Part shown: one piece after another, positions 1 to 10,156 of the stretch
How the letters are laid out: each line of letters opens with the position of its first letter
How positions within the stretch are numbered: position 1 is the first letter of the stretch
Assembly (NCBI RefSeq): GCF_030930995.1
Contig: NZ_CP133217.1
Location: forward strand, 3,400,001 to 3,464,000
DNA: 64,000 nt
DNA from: Thiothrix subterranea
Lineage (GTDB): Bacteria; Pseudomonadota; Gammaproteobacteria; Thiotrichales; Thiotrichaceae
Reading direction: 5' to 3'
Notes under the pieces: model-generated
The model's database searches: none
Told to the model about the DNA's origin: nothing
Seen by the model: the letters and a program-made list of their open reading frames with translations, nothing else
Translations under genes and position numbers: made by a program

Positions 1-725
1 GCCAATGCCGTGTTGGCTACCGGTGCAGACCAATTCCATGCAGGAGTAGCGACTTCTGCCGCCAATTCTTTGATGGCATTAATAGCGACTTGCATTTGTT
101 CATGACCAAACATGACCGCGCCCAACATGACATCTTCGCTGAGTTCTTTCGCTTCAGATTCAACCATCAGCACGGCACAATCCGTACCGGCGATCACCAA
201 ATCCAACTCAGAAGTAAGCAGGTCTTCTTTGGATGGGTTCAGCAAATAGCCGCCGTCACGGTAGCCCACGCGAGCTGCACCGATAGGGCCTTGGAAAGGC
301 ATACCGGAAAGTGCCATGACCGCTGATGCACCCAGTAACGCCGGAATGTCAGCGCTAACCGATGGATTCATGGAAACTACAGTCGCAATCAATTGCACTT
401 CGTGAGTGAAGCCTTCTGGGAACAGCGGACGCAATGGGCGGTCGATCAAACGTGCCACCAGCGTTTCTTCTTCGGTCGCACGCGCTTCACGCTTGAAGAA
501 ACCACCGGGAATACGCCCAGCAGCATAGAATTTTTCTTGGTAATCAACCGTCATTGGGAAGAAATCGCGACCGGGCACAGTTTCTTTGCTGCCTACGACA
601 GTGACCAGCACGCTGGTGTCATCCATCGTGATCATGACGGCGGCGGTGGCTTGTTTGGCGATTTCGCCGGTTTCGATAGTGACGGTGTTATTGCCGTATT
701 GGAAAGTCTTGGTGATTTTTGCCAT
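1..725 (-). CDS. pnp: Polynucleotide phosphorylase, N-terminal part (runs off the window)
   Basis: Phosphorolytic 3'-5' exoribonuclease and degradosome partner. The minus-strand reading frame is open from an ATG at 725 to the window edge, giving 241 residues. It begins [12 protein letters not shown] and contains RNase PH-type segments such as [20 protein letters not shown] and [10 protein letters not shown], which are hallmarks of PNPase. Only the first RNase PH domain and part of the linker are visible; the second RNase PH, KH and S1 domains must lie outside. It follows rpsO on the same strand, the standard bacterial order. The gap holds a terminator hairpin and a longer hairpin that probably serve expression control. 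Confidence 0.97.
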   Translation of the reverse strand, partial: MAKITKTFQYGNNTVTIETGEIAKQATAAVMITMDDTSVLVTVVGSKETVPGRDFFPMTVDYQEKFYAAGRIPGGFFKREARATEEETLVARLIDRPLRPLFPEGFTHEVQLIATVVSMNPSVSADIPALLGASAVMALSGMPFQGPIGAARVGYRDGGYLLNPSKEDLLTSELDLVIAGTDCAVLMVESEAKELSEDVMLGAVMFGHEQMQVAINAIKELAAEVATPAWNWSAPVANTAL

Positions 726-786
726 GACGTTGGGCGTTCCTTTGATAGGTGTTATTACAATTGCAAATGGAATGTCACGGGCAGGC

Positions 787-833
787 TGTTGATAAAGATT
801 CGGAAGTGAGCGTGATACAAACCTTTATCAACA
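787..833 (-). promoter_or_regulatory. Long hairpin in the pnp leader, possible RNase III site
   Basis: A perfect 11-bp inverted repeat (TGTTGATAAAG at 787-797, CTTTATCAACA at 823-833) with a further GCAGG/CCTGC pairing outside lies between the rpsO terminator and the pnp start. In Escherichia coli the pnp leader forms a long stem that is cut by RNase III so that PNPase can repress itself. The position and shape here match that arrangement, but function is inferred. Confidence 0.55.
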
Positions 834-880
834 ACCTTCCTGCGCGACGAATGATAGTAAACGATCAGTTCTTACATAAC

Positions 881-906
881 AAAACACCGCACAATGGCGG
901 TGTTTT
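881..906 (-). terminator. Rho-independent terminator/attenuator after rpsO
   Basis: AAAACACCGC (881-890) and GCGGTGTTTT (897-906) form a perfect 10-bp stem with a 6-nt loop. On the minus strand the stem is followed by TTTTGTTATG, a T-rich tail. It sits 18 nt past the rpsO stop codon. Partial read-through would feed pnp, as in other bacteria. Confidence 0.8.
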
Positions 907-923
907 GGAGTGGTTGCCCCGAC

Positions 924-1193
924 TTAGCGGCGCAGACCCAAGCTGGAAATCAGCGCTTGATAACGCGCCAGATCTTTACGCTTCAAGTAATCCAACATCT
1001 TACGACGCTGACTTACCATTGCCAACAACCCGCGACGGGAATGGTGGTCATGCTTGTGGGTTGCAAAATGGTCCGTCAGATGCTGAATACGCGCTGTTAA
1101 CAACGCAACTTGCACTTCCGGGGACCCGGTATCTGTGTCTGATTGGCGGTATTGTGCAACAACACCGGCCTTAATTTCTGCACTCAGAGACAT
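924..1193 (-). CDS. rpsO: 30S ribosomal protein S15
   Basis: Primary 16S rRNA-binding protein of the small subunit platform. The 89-residue length is exactly that of the family. The central segment [15 protein letters not shown] and the downstream [19 protein letters not shown] are the S15 signature, and the C-terminus LISSLGLRR is typical. It starts at an ATG preceded by CTGGAG about 11 nt upstream. It is followed by a terminator and then pnp. Confidence 0.98.
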   Translation of the reverse strand: MSLSAEIKAGVVAQYRQSDTDTGSPEVQVALLTARIQHLTDHFATHKHDHHSRRGLLAMVSQRRKMLDYLKRKDLARYQALISSLGLRR

Positions 1194-1235
1194 ATTCGCC
1201 TAGGCTCCAGATTAATGGTTGGTAAAAAGGCGTAG

Positions 1236-1241
1236 ATTATA
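1236..1241 (-). promoter_or_regulatory. Candidate -10 box for rpsO
   Basis: The minus strand reads TATAAT here, 43 nt upstream of the rpsO ATG. I do not see a good -35 at 16-18 nt, so this is a -10 match only. The same 105-bp gap must also hold the promoter of the divergent FemAB-like gene. Confidence 0.35.
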
Positions 1242-1298
1242 CACATGAAGGCAAATGTAGTATAGTTCTGCCTAACATTAAAATAACTATCGGCTAGT

Positions 1299-2057
1299 AT
1301 GATGCGTGTTCAACATTATCATTATGGTATTCCTATCCAAAAATACTATTTTGCCCATACCACCAAACCCCGTTGGCGTGATGTATTGCTGCCCACTGCC
1401 TACATGGATTGTTATGCGGCAGACAAGCCAGCGTTATTTTACACCGAGAATCGGCATACCTTGCTGACTGATTTAACGGCGGATGAAACGGCAATTTTTC
1501 AAAACTTCCCCAAAGATACCCGTAATCAAATTCGGCGGTGCGAACAGGAACAGTGTTTTAACCTTAATCGCGATACCGCCTTGGCAGATTTTATTCCGCT
1601 TTATAATGCGTTTGCCACCGCACGCGGTTTGTCTTTATTTACTGATCAAGATGCTCGCGCCATTGGCAAGGAAAATTACTGTATTTTTAGCGTTGAGCAC
1701 GAAGGTCGCCCCGTGATTTGCCATTTTTACCTGCTCTCTCCGCCACAACAAGGCGTGACGAATTTGCTGATTTCAGCCAGTTCACAGGCGTACAACCATG
1801 ACCCGGATATGCGCCGTGCCATGGGGTTTGCCAATCGCTGCCTGCATTGGCAAGGAATGCGGCATTTCAAAGCGGCGGGATTCCACACTTACGATTGGGG
1901 CGGTTATGCCGTGGATACTACCGATCCGGTGATGCAAGGCATTAACCGCTTCAAACGTACTTTCAATGGGCAACTCACGCCAATTTACAATTACTACTCA
2001 CCTTTTTACGCTTTTATTGAAAAGCTACGCAACACCCTGCGAAAATCACGGTCTTAG
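1299..2057 (+). CDS. FemAB/GNAT-like acyltransferase domain protein
   Basis: 252-residue soluble protein with no signal peptide. It resembles the GNAT/FemAB fold group: a basic segment NFPKDTRNQIRRCEQE in the middle and a C-terminal DWGGYA followed by GINRFKRTFNG. This arrangement occurs in lipid II:glycine-type peptidyltransferases and related N-acyltransferases. The substrate cannot be predicted. Two ATG codons (1299 and 1302) are possible starts. It stands alone, divergent from rpsO. Confidence 0.55.
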   Translation: MMRVQHYHYGIPIQKYYFAHTTKPRWRDVLLPTAYMDCYAADKPALFYTENRHTLLTDLTADETAIFQNFPKDTRNQIRRCEQEQCFNLNRDTALADFIPLYNAFATARGLSLFTDQDARAIGKENYCIFSVEHEGRPVICHFYLLSPPQQGVTNLLISASSQAYNHDPDMRRAMGFANRCLHWQGMRHFKAAGFHTYDWGGYAVDTTDPVMQGINRFKRTFNGQLTPIYNYYSPFYAFIEKLRNTLRKSRS

Positions 2058-2099
2058 GCATAACGATTTATACCCTCACTAACATTCAGGAACTAACCC

Positions 2100-2561
2100 A
2101 TGAATATGTTTACCAAAATCCTAGCTATCACCGCCATGAGCATTGCCGCCATTTCCACCGTCACGGCTGATGAGCAAAAATCACCGGAAGAAGCGGCGAT
2201 TGATTACCGCCAAGCCGGTTTCAGCATGATCAAGCACCATTTCGGCCCGATGGGTGCGATGGTTAAAGGTGAAAAAGAGTTCAATGCGGAAGAGTTTGCA
2301 AAAAATGCGGAAGCGGTAGCCGCATTGAGCAAATTCCCCATCAATGGCTTCATCCCTGGCAGCGACATGGGCGAAACCGAAGCCAAAGACAATATCTGGG
2401 CGAACATGGATGATTTCAAAAAGAAAATGGAAACCTTCCAAGTAGAAGCAGCATCACTGGCTGAAATTGCTAAAGGTGGTGATATGGCGGCGATCAAGCC
2501 GCAATTCGGTAAAGTGGGTGAGTCTTGCAAGGCTTGCCATAAAGAATATAAGAAAGATTAA
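2100..2561 (+). CDS. Cytochrome c' (periplasmic haem protein)
   Basis: A 153-residue protein with a Sec signal peptide of about 23 residues (cleavage near VTADEQ) and a single haem-binding CKACH motif at about residues 143-147, very close to the C-terminus. A C-terminal CXXCH after a helical body with scattered Met is the layout of the four-helix cytochrome c' family. Members bind NO or take part in electron transfer in the periplasm. It lies 42 nt after the FemAB-like gene and converges on the YeeE transporter. The exact role is not evident. Confidence 0.85.
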   Translation: MNMFTKILAITAMSIAAISTVTADEQKSPEEAAIDYRQAGFSMIKHHFGPMGAMVKGEKEFNAEEFAKNAEAVAALSKFPINGFIPGSDMGETEAKDNIWANMDDFKKKMETFQVEAASLAEIAKGGDMAAIKPQFGKVGESCKACHKEYKKD

Positions 2562-2582
2562 GGGGAATTCCCCCATCCCCCG

Positions 2583-2607
2583 CCCTTCCCTCGCAAGAGG
2601 TGAAGGG
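2583..2607. terminator. Hairpin between convergent genes, possible bidirectional terminator
   Basis: CCCTTC/CCTC pairs with GAGG/GAAGGG around a GCAA tetraloop, with one bulged T. It lies between the stops of the cytochrome c' gene (2561) and the yeeE-like gene (2627). There is no strong T-run, so termination is uncertain. A GGGGAATTCCCC palindrome lies just upstream at about 2562-2573. Confidence 0.4.
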
Positions 2608-2626
2608 TGTTAATACTGCGTACTGA

Positions 2627-3751
2627 TCAGTTCATCCGTACCATATCGGGGGCTTTAGCAAAGTCGGGAATGTTGTCGGTAGATTGCCGAGAGGCTGCTG
2701 CTTTGAGTTCATCAGCTTTACGGTCGACGATCCAATCCATAACACCCGCGCCAATCCACATGCTAAACAGCGCGACCCACGCGGTGATGACTAAAATGAC
2801 TCCGCCGGTAACACCCGCGCCGACCGCGCAACCACCGGCAAGCATCCCGCCAAATCCCATCAATGTCGCACCGATGAAAAAACGGGTAAAGCCGCTGTCT
2901 TGCGTAAACTGCTGCCATTTGAATTCACGAGTCACCAGTGCCGCCAGCAACGAACCAAGGAAGACGCCCGGCACGAGACCCACATTGAAACTCAATGACA
3001 AGTAAGGCTGATTGATCAATCCCATTAGGGTATCGGCTGAAGGCCCGGTGAAACTCACACTTTGCACTTGCACAATGTCAAAAGAATTGCTGGCCTGCCA
3101 ACTGGTCAACCACCACCCTAGCGCAACAGAGAAGCCTGTGATCATCGCCGCAATGCTCAACCACTTACTCACCTCGTGACGCTTAGCAAACCATAGAGCG
3201 ATTCCCAAGAAAGCTGCCCCCAACATAATGCCACCATAGGGCGGCAACCACCCGGCGAAACTGCGCGAACTGCCATCGACCAACCACCAAGAAGAAATTT
3301 CTTCACGCAGGGGAGACAATCCGCCGGTCAATGACGCTTGTGCCACAATCGTTACCACCAGCCCCGCCACCATCGTGCGCATATTGCCGGTCGCGGATAA
3401 CACCAGCAAACGGCTGGCACAACCGCCCGCTAACACCATGCCGCCACCAAACAACAAGCCGCCAATAATCGCGCCAGACATAGACCCCGCATTATTCAAC
3501 TGCCGAATCTGCCCGGTATCAATCGCGCCAGCGCCAATCAAATACTGAGTAGCCAACATCGCCGCACCAAATGCGAGTAGCCAAATCGCAAATTTTTTGC
3601 CCGTTTGCCCGCGCCAAAATTCGACGCACGCGGCGCGTAAACAAAAACGGCTTTGCTGTGCAAAAATACCGAAGGTCAACCCCACCACTGCTCCAATGAC
3701 AGCGGAGATTTCTTCCGTACTCAAATACGCCACTAAGGTCTCATAATCCAT
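2627..3751 (-). CDS. YeeE/YedE family thiosulfate or sulfur-compound transporter
   Basis: 374-residue polytopic inner-membrane protein of the YeeE/YedE (TsuA) family, whose characterised member imports thiosulfate. It has two repeats carrying the family's conserved cysteine segments: FAQQSRFCLRAA near the N-terminus, GGGMVLAGGCASR around residues 100-115, and GGMLAGGCAVGAGVTGG in the C-terminal half. Many Gly- and Leu-rich helices are visible. The length is typical for a full two-half transporter. It is transcribed alone, with an AT-rich inverted repeat about 60-80 nt upstream. A sulfur role fits a sulfur-oxidising host. Confidence 0.88.
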   Translation of the reverse strand: MDYETLVAYLSTEEISAVIGAVVGLTFGIFAQQSRFCLRAACVEFWRGQTGKKFAIWLLAFGAAMLATQYLIGAGAIDTGQIRQLNNAGSMSGAIIGGLLFGGGMVLAGGCASRLLVLSATGNMRTMVAGLVVTIVAQASLTGGLSPLREEISSWWLVDGSSRSFAGWLPPYGGIMLGAAFLGIALWFAKRHEVSKWLSIAAMITGFSVALGWWLTSWQASNSFDIVQVQSVSFTGPSADTLMGLINQPYLSLSFNVGLVPGVFLGSLLAALVTREFKWQQFTQDSGFTRFFIGATLMGFGGMLAGGCAVGAGVTGGVILVITAWVALFSMWIGAGVMDWIVDRKADELKAAASRQSTDNIPDFAKAPDMVRMN

Positions 3752-3811
3752 TTCACTCTCCCTTCACCATGAGAAATCACAATGAAGCTATGCAATAATC
3801 AATGGAGAGTA

Positions 3812-3832
3812 TCTTAATTAAGTATATTAAGA
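3812..3832. promoter_or_regulatory. AT-rich inverted repeat upstream of the YeeE gene
   Basis: TCTTAAT (3812-3818) and ATTAAGA (3826-3832) form a 7-bp inverted repeat with a 7-nt spacer, about 60 nt upstream of the transporter ATG. The geometry fits an operator for a dimeric winged-helix repressor. ArsR-type sulfide or persulfide sensors bind AT-rich palindromes of this kind, but no such regulator gene is in the window. Confidence 0.35.
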
Positions 3833-3874
3833 ATTGCTAATGATCTATGTCAAAATAGTGCGTAACACCTGTAA

Positions 3875-4551
3875 TCACTGTGCTAAAAAAGCAATCCCAG
3901 ATGCAACACCCGCGTAGATCATCGCAAACACCAATACGCCCAACCAAGCAGGCTTGAATACCAATGTGACAGGTAATGGCTGTTGCGTAGGCCAGTCGGC
4001 TTTACCCACAACCATTGCCTTAACCAGATTAGTCCGCTTATAAAAACGGTAGAAAAATACCGCCGCGATATGAATACCTGCCAACAGCAGAATGCTATTA
4101 AAGCTAAAATGGTGAATAGACGTCAGCCATTCCGCTGTACTACCGGATACCAGCGCGATCAACGGCCCTTCGGTCATAATATCGTCGGTAGCAAATAAAC
4201 CGGTAGCCGCTTGTGCCAACACTGCCAGCAACAATACCACCACCATCCACGCCCCCAACGGATTATGCCCGGCATGAAACGCCGTTGCTCTGCTCCGCCA
4301 ATCACGCAAATGCGCCAACGCTTGCACCGGCGACGTCAGAAATTGCCGAAACTGGGCGGTATCACTCCCAATAAAGCCCCAGACAACCCGAAACAGTACC
4401 AGCGCGAGCAGAAAAATACCGCTGCGCTCGTGCCACACCATCCAGTTACCGCCGATTTCCGCACAAAACCACGAAAAACCAATACCGATCACTAGAGTCC
4501 AGTGGAACAGGCGGGTCGGCAAATCCCAAAGCTTTACCGGAGTCGTTTGCA

Positions 4552-4552
<1 letters not shown>
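3875..4552 (-). CDS. Cytochrome b (b561/b6-type) membrane haem protein
   Basis: 225-residue di-haem cytochrome b domain protein with four to five transmembrane helices. It begins with the family motif VKLWDLPTRLFHW, has WHERSGIFLL in the second helix and HHFSFNSILLLAGIHIAAVFFY near residues 155-178; the His residues are the likely haem ligands. Proteins of this group pass electrons between the quinone pool and periplasmic c-type cytochromes. I chose the ATG at 4552, which shares its A with the dapB stop (TGATG), over the upstream GTG at 4555. Translational coupling to dapB is likely. A soluble cytochrome partner could be the nearby cytochrome c', which is an inference. Confidence 0.85.
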
Positions 4553-6518
<1,966 letters not shown>

Positions 6519-6599
6519 AAATTCTATCCCCACTTAAACGCAATCAGGCACAGCAAGAATTTCCTGCTGCGCCTGCATATTTAGAAGACAGTAAGTGTA

Positions 6600-8516
6600 T
6601 TACTTCTTGCCATCGACTTCTTCAAATTCAGCATCAACGATGTCATCGTCGCCCGCTTTGCCGCCAGCTTGTGCGCCTGCACCCGGTTCAACGCCGCCGT
6701 CTGCGCCGCCCGCCATTTGCTGCATCAGCTTGCCGGACGCTTCCATCAACGCTTCGGACTTGCGCTCGATCACATCTTTGTTGTCGCCTTTAACCGCATC
6801 ACGCAATTCGCTGATCAACGATTCGATGTTAGCACGCGATGCACCATCGACTTTTTCACCGTACTCTTTCAGTGACTTTTCAGTACCGTGAATCATGCTG
6901 TCAGCTTGGTTGCGGGCATCGACCAGTTCGCGTTGCTTGCGGTCTTCTTCCGCGTGCGCTTCCGCGTCCTTCACCATTTGCTCCACTTCTTTGTCGGACA
7001 AGCCGGAAGAAGCCTTGATGACGATGGTTTGCTGCTTGCCGGTGGACTTGTCTTTCGCGCCAACGTTCAAGATCCCGTTTGCGTCGATGTCAAACGTCAC
7101 TTCCACTTGTGGCATACCACGCGGTGCAGGTGGAATGTCTTGCAGGTCGAAACGCCCCAGTGACTTATTGTCACGCGCCATTTCACGTTCACCTTGCAAT
7201 ACGTGCACGGTCACAGCGGTTTGGTTGTCTTCGGCAGTTGAGAACACTTGCGATGCCTTGGTGGGAATCGTGGTGTTCTTTGGAATCAGCTTGGTCAACA
7301 CGCCGCCAAGGGTTTCAATACCCAGTGACAGTGGCGTAACGTCCAACAACAGAATGTCTTTAACGCCGCCGCCCAATACGCCACCTTGAATCGCCGCACC
7401 AACCGCAACCGCTTCGTCAGGGTTCACGTCTTTACGTGGCTCTTTGCCGAAGAAGTTTTTCACAGCTTCTTGGACTTTCGGCATACGGGTTTGACCGCCC
7501 ACCATGATGACATCGTTAATTTGTGCGGCGGACAAACCGGCATCTTTCAGCGCAATTTTGCACGGCGCCATGGTGCGCTCGATCAAATCATCCACCAGTG
7601 ATTCCAGCTTGGCGCGGCTCACTTTGATGTTCAAGTGCTTCGGGCCCGTCGCATCAGCAGTAATATACGGCAAGTTCACGTCCGATTGTTGGCTGGTTGA
7701 CAGCTCAATCTTGGCTTTTTCTGCCGCGTCTTTCAGACGTTGCATCGCCAGTGCATCACCTTTGAGGTCAATGCCACTGGTTTTGCGGAATTCGTCGGCC
7801 AGATAGTCAATCAGGCGCATGTCGAAGTCTTCACCACCGAGGAAGGTATCGCCGTTGGTAGACAGCACTTCAAACTGCATTTCGCCATCAACGTCAGCAA
7901 TTTCGATAATGGATACGTCAAACGTGCCACCACCCAAGTCATAGACCGCGATTTTGCTGTCGCCTTTGGACTTATCCATCCCGTAAGCCAGCGCCGCAGC
8001 GGTTGGCTCATTGATAATGCGCTTGACTTCCAAACCGGCAATTTTGCCCGCGTCTTTGGTCGCTTGACGTTGTGAATCGTTGAAATAAGCCGGAACGGTA
8101 ATAACCGCTTCAGTGACTGGCTCACCGAGATAATCTTCGGCAGTCTTTTTCATTTTCATCAGCACGCGAGCAGAAATTTCTGGCGGTGCCATTTTCTTGC
8201 CGCGCACGTCTACCCACGCATCACCGTTGTCGGCTTTAACGATTTTGTACGGCACGAGTTTGATGTCTTTTTGTACTGCATCTTCTGCAAAACGGCGACC
8301 GATCAAACGCTTGATGGCGTACAGTGTATTTTCAGGGTTAGTGACGGCTTGGCGCTTGGCGGTTTGACCGACCAGCACTTCGTCTTCCATGAACGCAATA
8401 ATCGACGGGGTGGTGCGATCACCCTCCGCGTTTTCGATAACACGGGGCTTGTCGCCATCCATGACCGCCACGCAAGAGTTAGTTGTACCCAAGTCAATAC
8501 CGATAATCTTTCCCAT
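6600..8516 (-). CDS. dnaK: Chaperone DnaK (Hsp70)
   Basis: 638-residue ATP-dependent chaperone. It starts [18 protein letters not shown] (phosphate-1 loop) and contains [17 protein letters not shown], the actin-like ATPase motif [23 protein letters not shown], the linker [11 protein letters not shown] and an acidic C-terminus ([16 protein letters not shown]). The start is the ATG at 8516, preceded by GGAGAG 7 nt upstream. An upstream in-frame TTG at 8564 would add 16 unconserved residues and is rejected. The gap to grpE contains its own sigma-32 type promoter. Confidence 0.99.
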   Translation of the reverse strand: MGKIIGIDLGTTNSCVAVMDGDKPRVIENAEGDRTTPSIIAFMEDEVLVGQTAKRQAVTNPENTLYAIKRLIGRRFAEDAVQKDIKLVPYKIVKADNGDAWVDVRGKKMAPPEISARVLMKMKKTAEDYLGEPVTEAVITVPAYFNDSQRQATKDAGKIAGLEVKRIINEPTAAALAYGMDKSKGDSKIAVYDLGGGTFDVSIIEIADVDGEMQFEVLSTNGDTFLGGEDFDMRLIDYLADEFRKTSGIDLKGDALAMQRLKDAAEKAKIELSTSQQSDVNLPYITADATGPKHLNIKVSRAKLESLVDDLIERTMAPCKIALKDAGLSAAQINDVIMVGGQTRMPKVQEAVKNFFGKEPRKDVNPDEAVAVGAAIQGGVLGGGVKDILLLDVTPLSLGIETLGGVLTKLIPKNTTIPTKASQVFSTAEDNQTAVTVHVLQGEREMARDNKSLGRFDLQDIPPAPRGMPQVEVTFDIDANGILNVGAKDKSTGKQQTIVIKASSGLSDKEVEQMVKDAEAHAEEDRKQRELVDARNQADSMIHGTEKSLKEYGEKVDGASRANIESLISELRDAVKGDNKDVIERKSEALMEASGKLMQQMAGGADGGVEPGAGAQAGGKAGDDDIVDAEFEEVDGKK

Positions 8517-8536
8517 AGTGTCTCTCCAGAATGCTT

Positions 8537-8564
8537 TTTGTAGGGCTAATACGAATGTTGTCAA
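8537..8564 (-). promoter_or_regulatory. Candidate sigma-70 promoter for dnaK
   Basis: On the minus strand TTGACA (8559-8564) is followed by 16 nt and TACAAA (8537-8542). The -35 is a perfect consensus; the -10 matches 4 of 6. Transcripts would start about 14 nt before the dnaK ATG, which leaves little leader. It could give basal expression beside the heat-shock promoter. Confidence 0.35.
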
Positions 8565-8575
8565 TTGGCTTGTTT

Positions 8576-8602
8576 ATGTGGGGTTAACTACCCGTTTTCA
8601 AG
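8576..8602 (-). promoter_or_regulatory. Sigma-32 (heat-shock) promoter upstream of dnaK
   Basis: The minus strand reads CTTGAAA (8596-8602), 12 nt, then CCCCACAT (8576-8583). The RpoH consensus is CTTGAAA-N11-16-CCCCATNT, so the -35 is perfect and the -10 differs by a single base. It sits between grpE and dnaK and would let dnaK-dnaJ be induced separately from grpE. Confidence 0.75.
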
Positions 8603-8621
8603 AGCCGATGTGACAGAATCT

Positions 8622-9167
8622 TTACTTTTTACTAACCATGACCATCGCAGGGCGTACCACGCGACCGTTTAGCAAGTAACCTTTTTGCATGACCAACGAC
8701 AAGGTATTGTTGTCGAACTCAGGGTGTGGCTGCATCGACATGGCTTGGTGGTGTTCAGGGTTGAAAATATCACCGGGCTTACCAACCGCCGTAATATTGA
8801 ATTTTTCCATGACGGTTTCAAACTGCTTGAGGGTGAGCGCCATCCCTTCACGGATTTGCTCAATGTCACCTTGAGCCTGCATTCCCATTTCCAGACTGTC
8901 GATCACTGGAATGATGGATTCGAGGAATTTTTGGGCAGCGTATTTGTGCGCGTCTTCAATTTGTTTTTCCGAACGGCGGCGTTGATTCGCCAATTCCGCT
9001 TGCGCCCGCAGCAATTGTTCGTAGTTATCGGCGGCTTCGGCTTTGGCTTTATCGAGTTCGGTTTGCAAGGTATCGGTGTCTAATGGCTCAATGTCCATCA
9101 CGTCCATCACAGCGTCATCTGCATCGTTTGTCGCTGCGTCTTGCAGGTTGTCTTTGGGATCGTTCAT
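8622..9167 (-). CDS. grpE: Nucleotide exchange factor GrpE
   Basis: 181-residue DnaK nucleotide-exchange factor. An acidic disordered N-terminus is followed by a long coiled-coil helix (about residues 35-85, containing YEQLLRAQAELANQRRRSEK) and the beta domain ending in the GrpE signature NGRVVRPAMVMVSK. Length is normal. It lies directly upstream of dnaK. Its Shine-Dalgarno GGAG is partly inside a perfect inverted repeat, and a sigma-32 type promoter lies just upstream. Confidence 0.98.
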   Translation of the reverse strand: MNDPKDNLQDAATNDADDAVMDVMDIEPLDTDTLQTELDKAKAEAADNYEQLLRAQAELANQRRRSEKQIEDAHKYAAQKFLESIIPVIDSLEMGMQAQGDIEQIREGMALTLKQFETVMEKFNITAVGKPGDIFNPEHHQAMSMQPHPEFDNNTLSLVMQKGYLLNGRVVRPAMVMVSKK

Positions 9168-9176
9168 TGTTACTAC

Positions 9177-9207
9177 TCCACGGCGATAAAAATCATTTCG
9201 CCGTGGA
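9177..9207 (-). promoter_or_regulatory. Palindrome masking the grpE ribosome-binding site
   Basis: TCCACGGCGA and TCGCCGTGGA form a perfect 10-bp stem with an 11-nt AT-rich loop. In the grpE transcript the right arm ends with GGA of the GGAG Shine-Dalgarno (9176-9179), 9 nt before the ATG. A folded stem would hide the site. The sequence is not a CIRCE element. Confidence 0.6.
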
Positions 9208-9240
9208 AAGTAAGGTTTAGTTTGGGGATTTCAAGGGCGA
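9208..9240 (-). promoter_or_regulatory. Sigma-32 (heat-shock) promoter upstream of grpE
   Basis: The minus strand reads TCGCCCTTGAAA (9229-9240), a very good RpoH extended -35, then 13 nt and CCTTACTT (9208-9215), a 5 of 8 match to CCCCATNT. Transcription would begin near 9200-9203, inside the left arm of the downstream palindrome. Confidence 0.6.
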
Positions 9241-9274
9241 CACCCGAAAAATGCCAGCAATACGGCGGGAAATA

Positions 9275-10150
9275 TCAATAAAGCAACGCAAACAATTTAT
9301 TGCGATACTTTTTCACCAGCGGATTGCCCGAACCGATCAATTCAAACGTATTGAACAGCCCTTGCTTGCCCGCACCATTCTCGAATTTACTGTCTTTTTT
9401 GTGGACAGCAAAATACAGCTCCAAACCCGCTTCGACCTCATCCATCGCCACACGGATTTTGGCAAGTTCCAGCATGGTGGCAAGATCGTCAGGATTTTCC
9501 GCTAAACGCTGTTCAAGTGCTGACGTATCCACACCGACCACTTGCGCCTGCAATTTGGCACGTTTTACATCCGCCAACAGTTGGCTGAGGATTTGGTTGT
9601 CGATGGCATCCGGCGGAATGCCTTGCAACAACACTTCGGCTTCATCGGCACGTTCTTGCTGAATTAACATGCCAGCCAGTTCCACCACGGCTTCGTAGAA
9701 ATCTGGCTCGTGTTGCACCACTTGTTCCATCAACTGGGTTGCGCCCGGCAAATCACCGTTATTGTACATTTCCAGCGCCTGTTGGCGGTACGGCTCGGTT
9801 TTGCGGGTGCGGTGGCGGTCGATGAGTTTGCGAATTTCAGACTCTGGCTGTACCCCCGTGAATTCATCCACGATCCTGCCATCCTTGATGACCTTGACGG
9901 TCGGCAAGTTGCGCACCCCGAATTGCGCGGCGAGTTGCTGCTGTTGGTCGCTATTGACCTTCACCAGAATGAAACCGCCTTGGTATTCGTTTGCCAATTT
10001 CGCCAAAATCGGCATCAGCGTTTTGCAGGGTTGACACCAATCCGCCCAAAAATCCACCAAAATCGGCACTTGGAACGAACTGTCCATGATCTGTTGGAAA
10101 TTCTGCGCGGTCGCTTCAAAAATATACGGGGAAGTTGCATTTGCTGCCAT
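9275..10150 (-). CDS. cnoX: CnoX/YbbN-type chaperedoxin (thioredoxin domain plus TPR)
   Basis: 291 residues: an N-terminal thioredoxin fold with active site WCQPCK at about residues 38-43 and the cis-Pro segment NLPTVKVI, then a C-terminal tetratricopeptide-like region. This two-part layout is that of CnoX (YbbN), a holdase that protects proteins from oxidative aggregation and hands them to DnaK-DnaJ-GrpE and GroEL. Both active-site cysteines are present, unlike the E. coli protein, so disulfide chemistry is possible. It lies immediately upstream of grpE, consistent with the partnership, and 6 nt after the DUF945 gene. Confidence 0.88.
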   Translation of the reverse strand: MAANATSPYIFEATAQNFQQIMDSSFQVPILVDFWADWCQPCKTLMPILAKLANEYQGGFILVKVNSDQQQQLAAQFGVRNLPTVKVIKDGRIVDEFTGVQPESEIRKLIDRHRTRKTEPYRQQALEMYNNGDLPGATQLMEQVVQHEPDFYEAVVELAGMLIQQERADEAEVLLQGIPPDAIDNQILSQLLADVKRAKLQAQVVGVDTSALEQRLAENPDDLATMLELAKIRVAMDEVEAGLELYFAVHKKDSKFENGAGKQGLFNTFELIGSGNPLVKKYRNKLFALLY

Positions 10151-10156
10151 TATTCT

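Noticed and set aside
9177-9207. CIRCE element (HrcA operator) at grpE
   Set aside because: The arms TCCACGGCGA/TCGCCGTGGA do not resemble TTAGCACTC-N9-GAGTGCTAA.
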